From Piscinibacter sp. (GTDB taxonomy: Bacteria; Pseudomonadota; Gammaproteobacteria; Burkholderiales; Burkholderiaceae_C): 64,000 nt of DNA. The notes beneath the pieces were generated by a model. That model saw only the letters and a program-made list of their open reading frames with translations, was not told the DNA's origin and searched no databases. This document shows positions 46,625 through 55,456 of the stretch, piece after piece; positions within the stretch are counted from its first letter, which is position 1, and each line of letters starts with the position of its first letter. The DNA lies in contig JAHBZL010000005.1 in assembly GCA_019635485.1 (NCBI GenBank), positions 1 through 64,000 of the forward strand, given 5' to 3'. A program made the position numbers and the translations under genes.

Positions 46625-47397
46625 CAGAAGAATCCGTCGGCGGCCAGGAAGCCTGCCACGTCGCCTCGCGCATCCAGGATCGCCACCCAGTCGCCGCGTG
46701 CCATCACGGGGAGAAAGCGCGCTTGCGCCTCCTCCAGTCCAGCGTCGGCGAGCAGTGCCCGGACCTCGGCAGCCCTCGACTCGTACCGTCGCATCAGCAC
46801 CGCTACGGGCCGGGCGGCTGTGATAGCTGCAGCGCGGCTGTCGTCGTAGGGCTGCCAGAAGCGGGGCCGCTGCCCCATGTCCACACCCTTTTCCAGGGCC
46901 ATCAGCAGCGCGTCCGACTTTTCCGCCCCCGGCGTCGCCTCTCGGATGGAGAGTTTCCAGGGGCCGGTCAGAGGCAGATGACGATACTCGGGACGGGCCT
47001 GGGGGAGGTCCGCCACATCGACATCCAGGGCCGGCAGCACCCGGAAGCGATCCACCTCGAATACCAGGGCCACCGGCCGCGCGACATAGACCGTGTGCAG
47101 GCCGTAGGCCAGTCCTGCCAGCTGCACGGCACCGATCACGGCCAGGTCGCGTCGCAGGTGCGGCCAGCCTTTGGCGCGATTGAAGACCGCGAAGGTCAGC
47201 AAGGGTCCGAGGACCACGTCGACGCTGACCACCAGGATGAACAGGTCTTGCCCGCCCGACAGCAGCCTGAAGGCGCCGGGATACCACAGGCCGAAGACCA
47301 GGGTGGCGGCCATCGCCGCGATAGCGGCCGAGATCAGGAGATGCCAGCCGGCGGCGAAGAAGCGATCCGTGAGAGGCGAGCGCTGGGGTTCACTCAT
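46624..47397 (-). CDS. TfpX/TfpZ-type pilin accessory protein
   Basis: A 257-residue membrane protein with about three transmembrane helices in the first 120 residues (LLISAAIAAMAATLVFGLWY, LFILVVSVDVVLGPLLTF, LAVIGAVQLAGLAYGLHT), then a soluble part. This order and the typical FNRAKGWPHLRRDLAVIGAVQ segment match TfpX/TfpZ accessory proteins encoded next to pilA, which help pilin export or glycosylation. The start is Met16 of the longest frame (47397). It lies between pilA and the ligase, coupled to the latter by one base. Confidence 0.78.
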   Translation of the reverse strand: MSEPQRSPLTDRFFAAGWHLLISAAIAAMAATLVFGLWYPGAFRLLSGGQDLFILVVSVDVVLGPLLTFAVFNRAKGWPHLRRDLAVIGAVQLAGLAYGLHTVYVARPVALVFEVDRFRVLPALDVDVADLPQARPEYRHLPLTGPWKLSIREATPGAEKSDALLMALEKGVDMGQRPRFWQPYDDSRAAAITAARPVAVLMRRYESRAAEVRALLADAGLEEAQARFLPVMARGDWVAILDARGDVAGFLAADGFF

Positions 47398-47442
47398 GGG
47401 CCCAGGAGTGTAGAGGGGTGCGGCAGGGGACCGAAACGACAA

Positions 47443-47466
47443 ACGGCGCGCCCGAGGGCGCGCCGT
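47443..47466 (-). terminator. Hairpin downstream of pilA
   Basis: ACGGCGCGCC and GGCGCGCCGT form a perfect ten-base stem with tetraloop (47443-47466). On the minus strand it is followed by TTGTCGTTT. A second stem CGAACCGC/GCGGTTCG (47473-47498) lies closer to the pilA stop. They may attenuate transcription into the tfpX-pglL genes. Confidence 0.65.
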
Positions 47467-47514
47467 CTTCGCCGAACCGCCAGCGGACTTGCGGTTCGTT
47501 CAGGTCAGCTCAGC

Positions 47515-48063
47515 TTAGACCGCGCCACGGCACTGGGTCGGAGCGTAGCGAGCCAGCAGCGTGCCGGCCGTGCCGACGGCAAACGTGGAGCCGGCGCTCT
47601 TGCAGTGCCAGTCGATGTTGCCGACGGCGTTGGCCGCGCCGAGGGCGGTGCCGCCGATGGTCGGGACCAGGATCAGCGTGTCGGCCACGCCGGCCGCGCC
47701 AAGCTGCGGGATGCCGGTCGCGGTCGTGTTGAACGTGACGGTGACTTCGCCGTTGGCAACGGTGATGCCCACGGAAGCCACGTTCTTCGTCTGGATGAAG
47801 CACCACGTGTCGGTCGCGGCGCAGGCCGCGGCGGTGGCAGCGGCCGGGGTCTGCGTGGCGCCGGCGGGGAAGCCCCCGTTGGAGCCGAAGGTCTCGGAGA
47901 CGACCGTCTTGGCGCCGTTCGCCTGGGCCAGGCCTTCAGTGACCTTCGAGCGGATGGTGTAGTCCTGGTAGGCCGGCAGCGCAACCGCGGCCAGGATGCC
48001 GATGATCGCCACGACGATCATCAGTTCGATGAGGGTGAAACCCTGTTGGATACGACGCTTCAT
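47515..48063 (-). CDS. pilA: Type IV major pilin
   Basis: A 182-residue prepilin. Leader MKRRIQQG is cleaved before [20 protein letters not shown]; Gly at -1 and Glu at +5 are present. Two disulfide candidates occur: ACAATDTWC and HCKSAG ... TQC, the latter the C-terminal D-region. It polymerises into pili for twitching, adhesion and DNA uptake. The true start is the Met at 48063; an ORF upstream has no leader. A sigma54 promoter precedes it, with a ribosome site AGGAG. Hairpins follow its stop. Confidence 0.96.
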   Translation of the reverse strand: MKRRIQQGFTLIELMIVVAIIGILAAVALPAYQDYTIRSKVTEGLAQANGAKTVVSETFGSNGGFPAGATQTPAAATAAACAATDTWCFIQTKNVASVGITVANGEVTVTFNTTATGIPQLGAAGVADTLILVPTIGGTALGAANAVGNIDWHCKSAGSTFAVGTAGTLLARYAPTQCRGAV

Positions 48064-48107
48064 TGAGAACACTCCTGAGAGGTGAGGTGAGGACACGGCC
48101 GAACAGA

Positions 48108-48123
48108 TGCGAAGGGCGTGCCA
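48108..48123 (-). promoter_or_regulatory. Sigma54 promoter of pilA
   Basis: TGGCACGCCCTTCGCA on the minus strand has GG at -24 (48122-48121) and GC at -12 (48110-48109), with the required 10-base spacing. This matches RpoN-dependent pilA promoters, which are activated by PilR. The start would be near 48097, 34 bases before the ATG. Confidence 0.8.
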
Positions 48124-48258
48124 CCTGAACCGGCTTGGATATCCGTGAAATGCACCCGCTTTGCTGACACAAACAGTCACCGGCGGATGCGGGGTCGGGA
48201 CCGGCCGGGTCACGACTGACGAATATCGTCACTCAGCGCGCACGATCGTGCTCGAATG

Positions 48259-48279
48259 AAAAACGGGCCGGCAGGCCCG
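48259..48279 (-). terminator. Rho-independent terminator of the signalling operon
   Basis: On the minus strand CGGGCC and GGCCCG pair around a four-base loop and are followed by TTTTT (A tract at 48259-48263). It lies 32 bases beyond the stop of the phosphodiesterase gene. A ten-base palindrome CACGATCGTG (48241-48250) lies next to it. Confidence 0.8.
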
Positions 48280-48310
48280 CATTTCCGCACCGGCAGGCCG
48301 TGCCGGCCGC

Positions 48311-49096
48311 TCAGGTGCTCGCCAGATGCATGCTCTGGCCGGCGCTGAGGGCGCGGATGCGGTGGGCGCTGCCGAGCTGGGCGATCTCGCTCATCACGGC
48401 GTCGAGCTCGCCGGGCTTGATGTGCGTGATGTGCACCTCGACGCTGCCGGGCAGCTGGCCGAGCTCGTGGCCGAGCGCCGCCGGGCACAGGTGGCGGCTG
48501 ATGTAGGCCAGCTGGCGCTCCTCGTCGGAGAAGGCCGTCTCGATCACGAGGTGCGCGATCTTCATGCCGCGCAGGCGCATCCACAGGGCCGGGTTGGGGC
48601 CGGTGTCGCCGGTGTACACCCACCACCCGCTGGCGCCACCATCGACCGCGAAGCCGCATGCAGGCACGGTGTGCGACGCGGTCAGCACCTCGATGCGACG
48701 CGTGCCGATCTTCAGCACGTCGCCGATCGCGAAGGGCAGGAACTCGAGCACCGGGTTCTCGGCGCTCGGCAGACGGGTGAAGTCCGGCCAGATGACGCCG
48801 TTGAAGATGTGTGCCCGCAGCGCGGCGAGCGTCTCGGGCAGCGCATGGACCCGGATCGGCCCGCGGCCCGCGGCGCGGCGCGCACGCATCACGCTGTCGG
48901 CCAGCAGGCCGATCGAAAGCACATGGTCGAGGTGCGAGTGGCTGATCAGGATGTGGTCGATGCGCGCCAGCGCGTCCAGCGCCATGTCGCCGACCCCGGT
49001 GCCGGCGTCGATCAGCACGTCCTCGTCCAGCAGGAAGGCCGTCGTCCTGCAGCCGGCGGCGATCGCACCCGAGCAGCCGAGAACGTTGAAGATCAT
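48311..49096 (-). CDS. MBL-fold protein, class II-like cyclic-nucleotide phosphodiesterase
   Basis: A 261-residue metallo-beta-lactamase-fold hydrolase. The metal motif HSHLDHVLS (H53, H55, D57, H58) closely matches the class II 3',5'-cyclic-nucleotide phosphodiesterase signature HxHLDH, and later metal ligands are in TASHTVPACGF and YTGDTGPNP. GHELGQLPGSVEVHITHIKPGE continues the family pattern. It probably breaks down cAMP. It begins seven bases after the adenylate cyclase stop, making a synthesis-degradation pair. The alternative is an arylsulfatase- or RNase Z-like hydrolase. Confidence 0.82.
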   Translation of the reverse strand: MIFNVLGCSGAIAAGCRTTAFLLDEDVLIDAGTGVGDMALDALARIDHILISHSHLDHVLSIGLLADSVMRARRAAGRGPIRVHALPETLAALRAHIFNGVIWPDFTRLPSAENPVLEFLPFAIGDVLKIGTRRIEVLTASHTVPACGFAVDGGASGWWVYTGDTGPNPALWMRLRGMKIAHLVIETAFSDEERQLAYISRHLCPAALGHELGQLPGSVEVHITHIKPGELDAVMSEIAQLGSAHRIRALSAGQSMHLAST

Positions 49097-49103
49097 CCTG
49101 GAA

Positions 49104-51266
49104 TCACTTGCTGTCGAAGGTGTGGGTGCCGTCCCAATCAGGGGGCATCGGCGCGTCCGCCAGCCGCGCCACGCGCTCGCCGAATCGCTCGTACAGGCCG
49201 CGCCGGTCCGACGCGGCGAAGCGGGTGCGCAACGCGTCCAGCGCCGATAGCGCTTCACGGGCATCTTGCTGTCGGTAGGCGGCCAGCGCAAGCTGCCAAA
49301 GTCTCATTTCTTCGTCAAAGGAGTGGGCGCCCGCCTGCGTTGGCGACACCGGTGTGAAAAGCGTCACGGGGTGTGCCTTGCCCTTGACACGGACACGATC
49401 GATCTCGATGAACGCGGCGCGAGCGCCGACCTCGGCCACCGTCGACTCGCCGACCAGAATGTCGACGCCGTAGTGGCGCGTCAGCGCCTCGATGCGCGAG
49501 GCCAGGTTCACCGCATCACCCATCACGGTGTAGCTGCGCCGGATGTCCGAGCCCATGTCGCCGACGCACACGAGCCCGGTGTTCAGGCCGATCCCGACGC
49601 CGATCTCGGGCAGGCCGCGCTCGCGCAGCCCGGCATTCAGTTCCCCGAGCCCCTGGCTCATCGCCAGCGCAGCCTGCACGGCGTGCAGCGCATGGTCGGC
49701 GTCGGCCACCGGCGCACCCCAGAAGGCCATCAGCGCGTCGCCGATGTACTTGTCGAGCGTGCCGCGCCCGTCACGGATCACCCGCGTCATCGCCGAGAAG
49801 AAGTGGTTGATCAACGCGCGCAGCTCCTCCGGCGGCAGCGACTCGGACATGCGCGTGAAGTTGCGCATGTCGCAGAACATCACGGTCAGCACGCGATTCT
49901 CGGCCTGCATCGTGTAGCGCTGCGGATCGCGCGCCATCTGCTCGACGAGTTCGGGCGGCACGTAGGTGCCGAACAGGCGCGCCAGCGAGCGCCGCACGCG
50001 GCCCTCGACCACGTAGCCGCCGCCGGTGTGGACGGCATAGATCAGGGCCGTCAGCAGCAGCGCGGACGCCAGCGGCAGCACGAACTGCTGCGTGCGGTAG
50101 GCCCACACGTTGAGCCCGACGAGCGCGGCCGCCAATGCGAGCGTGGCGACGATGCCCGCGAAGGCCGACAGGCGCGGCAATGCGAGCGCGAGCACCGCCA
50201 TCGCCGCCAGCAGTTGCAGGATCTCGAAGCCGCGTGCCCAGTCCGGCTGCACGGGTCCGCGGCCGTCCAGCAGGCCCGCCAGCAGGTTGGCGTGGACCTC
50301 GACGCCCGGATAGACCTCCGACACCGGCGTGCTGCGCAGGTCGTACACGCCGGGCGCGGTCGAGCCGATCAGCACGAGCTTGCCGGCCAGCGTGCCGGCC
50401 GGCAGGCGCGCATCGATCAGGTCCGCGGCCGAGACGTAGTCGAACGAGCCGCCGCGCGGGCCGCCGGGACCGCGGTACGGCACCCGCACGGCGACGCGCG
50501 CATCGACCGGGATCGACAGGTGCTGGCCCGCCTGCTCGAGCTGCACCGCGGCCAGCCCGTCGTAGCGGCCGGCCAGCCAGCCCTGCGGCGGGAACATCGG
50601 CCGCACGGCCGGCATCCCGCTGGCGCGGCGCAGCATCGCGAGCGCCAGGGTCTCGTAGTGGGCGCCACCGGTTTCCGCCAGCAGCGGCACCCGCCGCACG
50701 TTGCCATCGGCATCGGGCAGCGCGTTGAAGAACCCGGCCACCGGCGCCGCATCGGCGATGGCGGCCACGTTCCCTGCATGGCCGCTCCAATGCGTGAAGG
50801 ATGCCACGCGCCCCTGCAGGCGGGCCGCGTCGAACGCCGGCGCGGGCAGCTGCCCGACGCGCCCGGCTTCCGGGCCGGCGTGGAGAAAGAAGCCGAGCAC
50901 CACTGCGCGGCCGCGCAGGGCCGCGGCGAGGCGGCCGTCGTCGGCCTCGGGCTCGGCGAACACCATGTCGAATCCGACGACGGCGGCGCGCTGCCGTTCG
51001 AACAGCTCGTCGACGAGCGCGGCGACGCGCGCCCGCGGCCAGGGCCAGCGACCGATGCGCGCCAGGCTGGCCTCGTCGACGTCGACGATCACGATGCGCG
51101 ACTCGCGCGGCAACGGCAGCGTGGCGCGCAGCTGCGCATCCTCGATGGCGAGGTCGAGCTGATTCAGGAAGCGCCACGGCAGCACGCCGGACGCGTGCGC
51201 CAGCATCAACAGCAGCGAGAGCGCGAACAGCGCCGCGCGCAGGAGCCTCCAGCCGCCGGCGCTCAT
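49104..51266 (-). CDS. CHASE2-domain adenylate cyclase
   Basis: A 720-residue membrane protein. An N-terminal helix (about 9-28) precedes a CHASE2 extracytoplasmic sensor (about 35-345), followed by three transmembrane helices (about 350-410) and a class III cyclase domain. Metal Asp residues D466 (TVMFCDMRNF) and D510 (KYIGDALMAFW), base-selecting K506 and T580, and N587 and R591 (GDAVNLASRIE) are present. K/T is the adenylate-specific pair of class IIIb, so cAMP is the likely product. A C-terminal tail of about 75 residues follows the cyclase. It is 19 bases after the FHA gene. Confidence 0.92.
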   Translation of the reverse strand: MSAGGWRLLRAALFALSLLLMLAHASGVLPWRFLNQLDLAIEDAQLRATLPLPRESRIVIVDVDEASLARIGRWPWPRARVAALVDELFERQRAAVVGFDMVFAEPEADDGRLAAALRGRAVVLGFFLHAGPEAGRVGQLPAPAFDAARLQGRVASFTHWSGHAGNVAAIADAAPVAGFFNALPDADGNVRRVPLLAETGGAHYETLALAMLRRASGMPAVRPMFPPQGWLAGRYDGLAAVQLEQAGQHLSIPVDARVAVRVPYRGPGGPRGGSFDYVSAADLIDARLPAGTLAGKLVLIGSTAPGVYDLRSTPVSEVYPGVEVHANLLAGLLDGRGPVQPDWARGFEILQLLAAMAVLALALPRLSAFAGIVATLALAAALVGLNVWAYRTQQFVLPLASALLLTALIYAVHTGGGYVVEGRVRRSLARLFGTYVPPELVEQMARDPQRYTMQAENRVLTVMFCDMRNFTRMSESLPPEELRALINHFFSAMTRVIRDGRGTLDKYIGDALMAFWGAPVADADHALHAVQAALAMSQGLGELNAGLRERGLPEIGVGIGLNTGLVCVGDMGSDIRRSYTVMGDAVNLASRIEALTRHYGVDILVGESTVAEVGARAAFIEIDRVRVKGKAHPVTLFTPVSPTQAGAHSFDEEMRLWQLALAAYRQQDAREALSALDALRTRFAASDRRGLYERFGERVARLADAPMPPDWDGTHTFDSK

Positions 51267-51285
51267 GCGCTGGCGCGGCGTGGGT

Positions 51286-51954
51286 TCAGCTCTGCACGAA
51301 CTGCATCTGCGTGCCGGCGAGTTCCACGACGTCGCCGTTCTTCAGATGCACGGTTTCACCCATCACGGGATTGCCGTTGACGGTCGGGCGCAGCGCGCCC
51401 TCGACATGCGCCAGCACGTAGCCGCCCGGCCGCTTGGTGATCGAGGCGACCTGCACGCCGGGCTTGCCGACGGTCGTGACAACCTTGGTCAGCTGCACCT
51501 CGCGCCCGGCGGCCGCGCCGTTGAGCACCTTGATCGAGGCCGGCCCGCTGCCGGGGCCGAGCGAGCCGAAGCCGGAAGCGCCGAAGCCGACCGTGGGCGA
51601 GTACGCCGCCGCCGCGCTGGCTGCCGCGCCCGGCTTCATGATCATCGTCTTCTCGTAGTCGGTGCCATCCTCGACGAGGTACTTGATCTTGTACTTGCCG
51701 ATCTCGACCGTGTCGTTGTGGCTGAGCAGCTGCTTCTTGATCGCCTTGCCGTTGATGTAGGTGCCGTTGGTGCTGTTCAGGTCTTCGATGAAGACGTCGG
51801 CACCGACCATCTGCAGCACGGCGTGCTCGCCGCTGACGGCGAGGTTGTCGATCACGATGTCGTTGTACGGTCGGCGCCCGAGCGTCGTCTTGTCCTTGGT
51901 GATCTGCACCTCCTTGATCACCACGCCATCCAACGAAACGACCAGCTTGCCCAT
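51286..51954 (-). CDS. FHA-domain protein
   Basis: A 222-residue cytoplasmic protein. The N-terminal FHA domain has all phosphothreonine-binding residues (LGRRPYNDIVID, VSGEHAVL, LNSTNGTYING). A disordered Ala/Gly linker (about 105-140) leads to a second, degenerate FHA-like fold lacking the Arg/Ser/Asn set (TTVGKPGVQ, KRPGGYVLAHVEG, PTVNGNPV). It should read Thr phosphorylation from the operon's kinase and pass it on, perhaps to the cyclase encoded next to it. Confidence 0.92.
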   Translation of the reverse strand: MGKLVVSLDGVVIKEVQITKDKTTLGRRPYNDIVIDNLAVSGEHAVLQMVGADVFIEDLNSTNGTYINGKAIKKQLLSHNDTVEIGKYKIKYLVEDGTDYEKTMIMKPGAAASAAAAYSPTVGFGASGFGSLGPGSGPASIKVLNGAAAGREVQLTKVVTTVGKPGVQVASITKRPGGYVLAHVEGALRPTVNGNPVMGETVHLKNGDVVELAGTQMQFVQS

Positions 51955-52008
51955 GCTCGTGCCCTCTGTCCTCGTGTCTCTTTGTGGTCTAAGGGAATCT
52001 GATCGGTG

Positions 52009-52812
52009 TCATCGGCGGAACGGCCACCAGGACTTCGCCGGCCCCGCCGGGCCGCGCACCCGGGCAAGAACCACCGAGATATTATCCTTTCCGCCCGCAT
52101 CGTTGGCGGCATCCACGAGTGCAGCGCTCACTTCCGACAGTGCGTCGCTGCCCTGCAACAGCTGGGCGATGCTTTCGTCGTCCAGCATGTCGGACAGCCC
52201 GTCGGAGCACAGCAGGTACATGTCGCCCGGCAGCACGTCGTGCAGATGCGTCTCGAGCAGCACCGTGTCCTCCACGCCGACGGCGCGGGTGACCAGGTTC
52301 TTGTTCGACGAGAACGCTGCCTGCTCGGGCGTGATCAGGCCCGAATCGATCTGCTCCTGCAGCAGCGAATGGTCGTGGGTGATCTGCTGCAGCCGCCCGC
52401 CGCGCAGCCGGTAGCCGCGCGAATCGCCGACGTGCCCCATCAGCAGCCGGCCGTCGCGGAACACCCCCACGACCAGCGTCGTGCCCATGCCGGCGTACTG
52501 CGGGTTGGAGTTCGCCGCATTGAAGATCGCCCGGTTGGCGTTGTCCACGCAGATGTCCATCGCGCGCCGCACGTCGGTGTCGGACGCGTTGTCGTGCGCC
52601 TCGGTCAGCCAGCGCCCGAGCTCGGCCTTGATGAACGAGGTGGCCATGCCGCTGGCCACCTCGCCGGCGTTGTAGCCGCCCATGCCGTCGGCCAGCACGA
52701 CGAGCCCGCAGGCCTCGTCCATCGCCACCGAGTCCTCGTTGTTGTTGCGCGCCCGGCCGGTGTCGGTCGCGCTGTGGAACTCCAAGGTCATCGTCGGTTC
52801 TTGGTCGGGCAT
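52009..52812 (-). CDS. PP2C-type Ser/Thr phosphatase
   Basis: A 267-residue Stp1-type phosphatase with metal residues in RNNNEDS, LADGMGGYNAGE, CSDGLSDML and GGKDNISVVL. It should reverse the operon kinase's phosphorylation. Met8 (52791) is an alternative start. The C-terminus (AGPAKSWWPFRR) is basic and aromatic. Confidence 0.95.
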   Translation of the reverse strand: MPDQEPTMTLEFHSATDTGRARNNNEDSVAMDEACGLVVLADGMGGYNAGEVASGMATSFIKAELGRWLTEAHDNASDTDVRRAMDICVDNANRAIFNAANSNPQYAGMGTTLVVGVFRDGRLLMGHVGDSRGYRLRGGRLQQITHDHSLLQEQIDSGLITPEQAAFSSNKNLVTRAVGVEDTVLLETHLHDVLPGDMYLLCSDGLSDMLDDESIAQLLQGSDALSEVSAALVDAANDAGGKDNISVVLARVRGPAGPAKSWWPFRR

Positions 52813-52862
52813 GGACGGCGATCGCGATCAATGGCCCGTCGGTGCCCCCGACGGTGACCATC

Positions 52863-54095
52863 TCATGACGCGGAATTGTGCCTCGGTTCTTCCCGTGAAA
52901 ATGTCACGGTCTTCTCGAATGCGTCGGGAACTCCCGGGGCCAGCGTCTCGGCGACGGCGCGCAGGTCGGCCGCCATCTCCTGCCCGTCGGCATAACGAAC
53001 CTCGACCCGCTTCTCGAGCGCCAGCGCGACGATGTCGGCCAGCGCCTCCGGTACGTCCGGCCGCTTGTGTCGCACGTCCGGCGCGGGCTCGTTGGCGATC
53101 TGCTGCATCAGCTTGGCCATCGAGTCGCCCTCGTGCGGCAGGGTGCCGGTGAGCAGCTGGTACAGCATCACTCCCAGCGAGTAGAGGTCGCTGCGCCCGT
53201 CGGCGGGCCGGCCGGCCATCTGTTCCGGCGACATGAACGAGGGCGTCCCCAGCACCATGCCGGTCCGGGTGCGGCTCGCGTCGCTGATGCGCGCGACGCC
53301 GAAGTCGGTCACCTTCACGAGGCCGGTGTCCGGGTCGACCATCACGTTGGCCGGCTTGATGTCGCGATGCACGATGCCCTGCCGGTGCGCGTAGGCGAGC
53401 GCCTCGGCGACCCGCGCGACGATCGGCAGCAGCTGCTGCAGCGGGAGCAGGCGGCGCACGACGGTGTAGCGCTGCAGATCGTGGCCCTTGATGTACTCCA
53501 TCGCGATCCACGCCAGGTCGTCGGCCTCGCCGGCGTCGAAGATCGTCACGATGTCCGGATGCTGCAGCCGGCCCGCCGTCTCGGCCTCGCGGAAGAACCG
53601 GGCGCGTGCCTCGACGAGCTTGTCGCCGTGGAACTCGCGGCTCAGCGCCAGCGTCTTGATCGCGACCCGGCGGCCGATCTGCGGGTCGTGCCCGAGGTAG
53701 ACGGCACCCATCGACCCGCGGCCGATCTCCGACTCGATGCGGTAGCGGCCGAGCGTGGCCGGCAGTTGCCGCGCCCCCGGGGGCGCGGGCACCGACGCAA
53801 CGCCCCCGCTGCCTGTTGTGCTGGGTACGCGAGGGGTGAGGCGGACAGGCCCCGCCTGGCCCAGGCTGCGGCCCAGGTGGCCGAACAGCAGCGCGACGAC
53901 CGGCAGCAACAACCAGTGGAGGCCCGGCCAGCCCAGGACGACCACCACGCCGGCCACGACGAGTATGGCGGTCAGGACCCGGGCGGGCCGCGGCGCGAAG
54001 CGCGCCATGCCCCAGCGCAGATACGCAGCGACCGCCAGGCAGCCTGCGGCGGCACCGAGGGCGGCGGGCCAGACCGCGCCATCAGGCGGGTTCAC
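52863..54095 (-). CDS. Membrane Ser/Thr protein kinase with N-terminal membrane domain
   Basis: A 410-residue kinase. Residues about 8-75 hold two or three transmembrane helices. A disordered stretch then leads to the kinase domain (about 117-385): GRGSMG loop, K147 (VAIKTL), HRDIKPAN with catalytic D245, DFG with D264 and the APE-equivalent SPEQ. The order is the reverse of PknB-type kinases, where the kinase comes first and the helix after. No extracytoplasmic sensor is present. It heads the operon and should phosphorylate the FHA protein (inference). Confidence 0.94.
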   Translation of the reverse strand: MNPPDGAVWPAALGAAAGCLAVAAYLRWGMARFAPRPARVLTAILVVAGVVVVLGWPGLHWLLLPVVALLFGHLGRSLGQAGPVRLTPRVPSTTGSGGVASVPAPPGARQLPATLGRYRIESEIGRGSMGAVYLGHDPQIGRRVAIKTLALSREFHGDKLVEARARFFREAETAGRLQHPDIVTIFDAGEADDLAWIAMEYIKGHDLQRYTVVRRLLPLQQLLPIVARVAEALAYAHRQGIVHRDIKPANVMVDPDTGLVKVTDFGVARISDASRTRTGMVLGTPSFMSPEQMAGRPADGRSDLYSLGVMLYQLLTGTLPHEGDSMAKLMQQIANEPAPDVRHKRPDVPEALADIVALALEKRVEVRYADGQEMAADLRAVAETLAPGVPDAFEKTVTFSREEPRHNSAS

Positions 54096-54176
54096 GCCCG
54101 CCTCCGCCGCACCCGATCCTGTTCATCGTGCCTGCCCCCATCCGGCAGGCACGTTAGCACAGGGACGGCGGCCCGT

Positions 54177-54626
54177 TCAGTCCGCCAGGGTGAGCATGGC
54201 AGCCAAGCCGGTGGTCGCTGCCACCGGCCCGGCCCAGCGGCTCGCCGCTCCCGCCGGCTGGTCGTCGCTGATCGGCTCGTCGACGCGCCCGACGTTCGGC
54301 CGGCGAGCGTCCAGCAGGCGCACCGGGCCGAGCCTGCCGGACAGCCGGCGGCTCACCTCGATGAGCGGCTTGCGCGCGAGCAGCTTTTCGACCTGGCTGC
54401 CGGCCGCGCGACGCAGTTCGGGCTCGATCTGCGCGAACAGCTCGGCGCTCCAGCGCTCCAGCCACTGCTGGCGCGCCGCATGCGACACCCATCGGCCGAT
54501 GTGCCGCGTCAGGGTCGGCGCGCAGGCCACCAGGACCCAGTGCGTCGGAGCCGCCTGCCCCAGCATGGGTTGCAGCAGGTGCCGGGCGTGCTCGGCGTCA
54601 TTGATGAAGACGGCGATCTTTTCCAT
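54177..54626 (-). CDS. Hypothetical protein linked to TerC
   Basis: A 149-residue soluble protein I do not recognise. It starts MEKIAVFINDAEHARHLLQP, a strand-helix opening like a Rossmann or UspA fold, followed by WVLVACAPTLTRHIGRW and helical charged stretches. It lies 49 bases after the TerC gene with the second riboswitch, on the same strand, so manganese may control it too. The C-terminal stretch is Ala-rich and ends in LAAMLTLAD. Confidence 0.75.
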   Translation of the reverse strand: MEKIAVFINDAEHARHLLQPMLGQAAPTHWVLVACAPTLTRHIGRWVSHAARQQWLERWSAELFAQIEPELRRAAGSQVEKLLARKPLIEVSRRLSGRLGPVRLLDARRPNVGRVDEPISDDQPAGAASRWAGPVAATTGLAAMLTLAD

Positions 54627-54675
54627 CGAGCTTCTCCTGGTTCAGCTGCAGAGGGGAACTGTGGGCAGGCACTCC

Positions 54676-55380
54676 TCAGGTCGCCGACGCGGCCTGTTCG
54701 GCATGCCGTCGCGTCGTCCACCAGCCGGCCGCGAGCACGCCGATGACGAGCACGGCGTAGGTCGCGAGGCGGTTGACGAGGCTCGGGTCGAACACCGGAT
54801 CGAGCAGCGGCTCGCTGACGATCATGTGCGCGGCCGTGTAGGCCAGCACACCGGCGCCGAGGTAGGTGATGATCGGGAAGCGGTCGACCAGCTTGAGCAC
54901 CATCGTGCTGCCCCACACCACGATCGGCACGCTGATCAGCAGGCCGAGCACGACCAGGTCGATGCTGCCCTTCGCGGCGCCCGCGACGCCGAGCACGTTG
55001 TCGATGCCCATCAGCGCATCGGCCACGACGATCGTGCGCATGGCGCCCCAGAACGTGTTGGCCTGTGGTCCGTGGCCGCCGCCTTCGGCGCCGTCCGGGC
55101 TGGAGGCCAGCAGCTTGTAGGCGATCCACACCAGGCCCAGGCCGCCGACCAGCATCAGGCCCGGGATCTTCAGCAGCCACACCACGCCGATCGTCATCGT
55201 CGAGCGCACGGCGATCGCGCCGACCGTGCCCCACACGATGGCACGCCGCTGCAGGTGTTGCGGGAGGTTGCGTGCGGCCAGCGCGATGACGATGGCGTTG
55301 TCGCCGGCCAGCACGAGGTCGATCAGGACGATCGCCAGAAGGGCCGACAGCCAGGCGGGGGAAAAGAGCTCCATGAACAC
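54676..55380 (-). CDS. TerC-family membrane protein (riboswitch-controlled)
   Basis: A 234-residue membrane protein with about seven helices. TerC motifs: IDLVLAGDNAIVIALAARNLP at the N-terminus and VADALMGIDNVLGVAGAAKG. It is shorter than the Alx-type gene at 33035 and belongs to the YkoY/YjbE-type branch linked to Mn2+ export. The second yybP-ykoY riboswitch precedes it. Confidence 0.92.
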   Translation of the reverse strand: MFMELFSPAWLSALLAIVLIDLVLAGDNAIVIALAARNLPQHLQRRAIVWGTVGAIAVRSTMTIGVVWLLKIPGLMLVGGLGLVWIAYKLLASSPDGAEGGGHGPQANTFWGAMRTIVVADALMGIDNVLGVAGAAKGSIDLVVLGLLISVPIVVWGSTMVLKLVDRFPIITYLGAGVLAYTAAHMIVSEPLLDPVFDPSLVNRLATYAVLVIGVLAAGWWTTRRHAEQAASAT

Positions 55381-55456
55381 TCCAGCAACGATGCACGACG
55401 ACGGTGCAGGTCACGTGGAGGGCAGGAAGGTCGGCGCGGAGACGGGTGTCAGACGG

